From assembly GCA_030692365.1 (NCBI GenBank), contig JAUYCC010000071.1, forward strand, positions 1-64,000: 64,000 bases of DNA, in the 5' to 3' direction. The first letter of the stretch is position 1, and every line of letters starts with the position of its first letter. Shown here in pieces: positions 62,139 through 64,000 of the stretch. The stretch is from Pelolinea sp. GTDB taxonomy: Bacteria > Chloroflexota > Anaerolineae > Anaerolineales > Anaerolineaceae. The translations under genes and the position numbers were made by a program. The notes under the pieces are model-generated. The model did no database searches, was not told the origin of the DNA, and was given only the letters and a program-made list of their open reading frames with translations.

Positions 62139-63091
62139 GTCCTAACTGTTCCATCGTCATACGTGCTTTTAACGAAGAAAACCATATCAGCCGCCTGTTA
62201 GATGGCATTAGCCACCAGACGGTTAAAGATATCCAGGTGATCCTGGTGGATTCAGGATCCACGGATCGGACTGCCCAAATCGGCAGAGAACGGGGTGTGG
62301 AAGTTGTAAGCATCGCGCCGAAAGAATTTACCTTCGGACGGTCGCTCAATAAAGGCATCGCCCGGGCGGAAAGCCCGATCATTGTTATCGCCAGCGCGCA
62401 TATATATCCGGTTTATCCGGATTGGCTGGAGAAACTACTCGAACCATTTACTGACCTGTCTATCGTGTTGGTTTATGGCAAACAGCGTGGGTCTGAATCT
62501 TCGCAATTCTCTGAGCAGCAAATCTTTACCCACTGGTATGGAGATGTGTCACAAAATCTCCAGGACCATCCCTTCTGCAATAATGCCAATGCGGCCATCC
62601 GAAAGAGCCTATGGGAGCAACATCATTATGATGAAAAATTGCCCGGCTTGGAAGACCTGGAATGGGCGAAATGGGCGCTTGATAATCACCACCGCATCGC
62701 CTATTGCGCAGAAGCGGAAATTATCCATGTGCACGGTGAATCCTCTAAAGGTATTCATAACCGATACATGCGTGAAGGGATGGCTTTTAAACAAATTTAC
62801 CCGCAGGAACAATTTAGTTTTGGTGATTTATTAAGGCTTTTCTTTACAAATTCATCAAGCGACATTAAAGAAGCCATCAGACAAGGGAAATTCTTTAAGG
62901 AATTTGTTAATATCCTGCGCTTCCGCTGGCTTCAGTTCCACGGAACTTATATCGGATACCAGCGTTCCGGACCGCTGACATGGCGCCTGAAACAATCCTT
63001 TTATTACCCAAGGAATACCGATGTTGACCTGCCCAACGGAAACCAGCGCGAAGTAGAACCGATCGCGTATAAAGATAACCACTCATCATAA
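62135..63091 (+). CDS. GT2-family glycosyltransferase
   Basis: A 318-residue GT-A enzyme: CSIVIRAFNEENHISRLLDGISHQTVKDIQVILVDSGSTDRT, then FTFGRSLNKGIARAESPIIVIASAHIYPVYPDWLEKL (a D-x-D equivalent is replaced by A-S-A-H-I, as in some GT2 enzymes), and NAAIRKSLWEQHHYDEKLPGLEDLEWAKWA with the E-D-x-E-W motif. The C-terminal 80 residues are not diagnostic. It starts within the stop of the capsule-type GT gene, so translation is coupled. Confidence 0.85.
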   Translation: MSPNCSIVIRAFNEENHISRLLDGISHQTVKDIQVILVDSGSTDRTAQIGRERGVEVVSIAPKEFTFGRSLNKGIARAESPIIVIASAHIYPVYPDWLEKLLEPFTDLSIVLVYGKQRGSESSQFSEQQIFTHWYGDVSQNLQDHPFCNNANAAIRKSLWEQHHYDEKLPGLEDLEWAKWALDNHHRIAYCAEAEIIHVHGESSKGIHNRYMREGMAFKQIYPQEQFSFGDLLRLFFTNSSSDIKEAIRQGKFFKEFVNILRFRWLQFHGTYIGYQRSGPLTWRLKQSFYYPRNTDVDLPNGNQREVEPIAYKDNHSS

Positions 63092-63119
63092 TACTGTTAT
63101 CGAAGTCTCGGGAGGGATC

Positions 63120-63797
63120 ATGAAAAAGATCAAAATCGCCGCTCTGCTGCCCATGCGCCACCATTCCCAACGGGTGCCCGGAAAGAATTTCCGGAACCTG
63201 GCCGGGAAACCCCTGTTTCATTACATCCTGGAAACGCTTTCACAATGCCCGGAGATCAACCAGATCGCGGTCAATACCGATAGCGAAGTGATTCAAAAAG
63301 AAATTGAAAAGAATTTTCCGGAAATTACTGTGCTCATCCGTCCTGAAAGGTTGCGCGCGGATACCATTCCGATGAACGAGATCCTGATGTATGACACCGA
63401 CCATGTAGCCGCAGACCTTTATTTGCAGACACACAGTACCAACCCATTACTTAAGGTTTCTACTATTTCGAAAGCCATTAACGAATTCCGACGCCAATCC
63501 CCGCCCTATGACTCCCTATTTTCGGTTACCCGACTGCAGACCCGATTATGGGACCAGAATACCCAGCCGCTGAACCATGACCCTGACGTGCTGCTACAAA
63601 CCCAGGACCTGCCCCCCATTTTTGAAGAGAATTCCTGTATTTACCTGTTTTCCGCGGAAAACCTGAAGCGGCGCGGAAATCGCATCGGCGAAAACCCCAT
63701 GATGTTCGAGATCCCGGTCGAAGAAGCCCTGGATATCGACGAGGAAAGCGATTTTTTGATTGCTGACCTGCTCATAAAAAACCGCTTGAACCGCTAA
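63120..63797 (+). CDS. Acylneuraminate cytidylyltransferase family protein
   Basis: A 225-residue single-domain CMP-sugar synthetase. AALLPMRHHSQRVPGKNFRNLAGKPLFHYIL is the N-terminal nucleotide-binding signature (variant of P-A-R-x-G-S-K/R-x-x-x-K-N). LYLQTHSTNPLLKVSTISKAI, FSVTRLQTRLWD and PPIFEENSCIYLFSAENL follow. It has no HAD domain. It is the third cytidylyltransferase-family gene of the locus (with 51452 and 57243), which suggests more than one activated acid or sugar. GGAGG lies just ahead of its ATG. Confidence 0.85.
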   Translation: MKKIKIAALLPMRHHSQRVPGKNFRNLAGKPLFHYILETLSQCPEINQIAVNTDSEVIQKEIEKNFPEITVLIRPERLRADTIPMNEILMYDTDHVAADLYLQTHSTNPLLKVSTISKAINEFRRQSPPYDSLFSVTRLQTRLWDQNTQPLNHDPDVLLQTQDLPPIFEENSCIYLFSAENLKRRGNRIGENPMMFEIPVEEALDIDEESDFLIADLLIKNRLNR

Positions 63798-63798
63798 C

Positions 63799-63807
63799 TG
63801 GTATAAT
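63799..63807 (+). promoter_or_regulatory. Extended -10 promoter element (TGGTATAAT)
   Basis: TG-G-TATAAT is a perfect extended -10 in the gap before the last gene, about 32 bases ahead of its ATG at 63839. No -35 at a good distance was found. It may give this gene a promoter of its own. Confidence 0.4.
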
Positions 63808-63838
63808 CCACAAAACCATCCCAAAGACACAGGTTTAC

Positions 63839-64000
63839 ATGGAAAATAAAACCATTTTACTTTCCGCTCCTTATTTGCTGCCCTACAAAGACCGGTTTTT
63901 GCCCATTTTTAAGCATTACGGGTGTGAGGTTATCGTGGCGGATGTGAATGAAAGGTTGTCCGAAAAAGAAATTCTCCGATATGCAGGCAAGTTTGATGGG
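63839..64000 (+). CDS. 2-hydroxyacid dehydrogenase-like protein (partial)
   Basis: The gene runs off the window. The 54 residues seen (KTILLSAPYLLPYKDRFLPI, YGCEVIVADVNERLSEKEIL) match the N-terminus of D-isomer 2-hydroxyacid dehydrogenases of the phosphoglycerate-dehydrogenase-like type that sit in some nonulosonate clusters. No catalytic residue is yet visible, so only the family is suggested. It is absent from the ORF track because it is short and open-ended. Confidence 0.6.
   Translation, partial: MENKTILLSAPYLLPYKDRFLPIFKHYGCEVIVADVNERLSEKEILRYAGKFDG

Overview
The window looks like chromosome of a Chloroflexota bacterium, most likely of the Anaerolineae. This is inferred from gene content and protein style, not from a marker gene: a guanylate kinase with a G-P-S-G-V-G-K-D P-loop, a DUF2089/SHOCT-like pair, several large GT39-type membrane proteins, and a class V (alanine-glyoxylate type) aminotransferase plus an ACT-less phosphoglycerate dehydrogenase that suit serine synthesis. 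No rRNA, tRNA, CRISPR array or prophage was seen.

Layout. (1) 1-620: the end of a probable mobile element, four tandem 23-bp repeats, cutting off a LysR regulator gene. (2) 620-9000: a strikingly AT-rich island of surface-glycan genes. On the minus strand it holds a flippase, a pyruvyltransferase-family protein, a FemAB-like protein, a GNAT-like protein and a deacetylase-like protein; on the plus strand a GT39-like membrane protein. (3) 8900-13400: two large GT39-like membrane proteins of ordinary composition. (4) 13398-19453: a tightly coupled minus-strand operon of an alpha/alpha-toroid-like protein, a NodB deacetylase, a DegT aminotransferase and three methyltransferases. (5) 19611-37164: a mostly housekeeping block. 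It includes a class V aminotransferase, S9 peptidase, SixA, DUF6504, DUF2089/SHOCT/MFS, rhomboid, guanylate kinase, FmdB, an HEWTH protein, a TetR/HlyD/MacB-like exporter, SerA, an M32 carboxypeptidase and an L,D-transpeptidase. (6) 37240-37794: a decayed GNAT gene. (7) 37921-64000: a long second surface-glycan locus.

The second glycan locus contains nucleotide-sugar enzymes (epimerase, GDP-fucose synthase, PseB-like dehydratase, RmlD-like reductase), a Wzm/Wzt exporter and an EPS-type winged-helix regulator. It also has two NeuB-family nonulosonate synthases, three cytidylyltransferase-family proteins (one fused to a KdsC-like HAD phosphatase), a Gfo/Idh oxidoreductase, a radical SAM/SPASM protein, at least six glycosyltransferases and several methyltransferases. 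Together they suggest a cell-surface polysaccharide carrying one or two nonulosonic (sialic, legionaminic or pseudaminic-like) acids, exported by the ABC route. The AT-rich island would supply a separate, flippase-dependent glycan.

The most interesting signals not explained by gene calls are two copies of the palindrome ATTCAA-N3-TTGAAT. One sits on the promoter of the winged-helix regulator gene and the other at the start of the nonulosonate gene run about 14 kb away. Other points are a GT4 gene that appears to start with CTG, a methyltransferase-GT2 fusion, and the GNAT pseudogene with three independent lesions. All functions rest on motif recognition by eye; no search was run.
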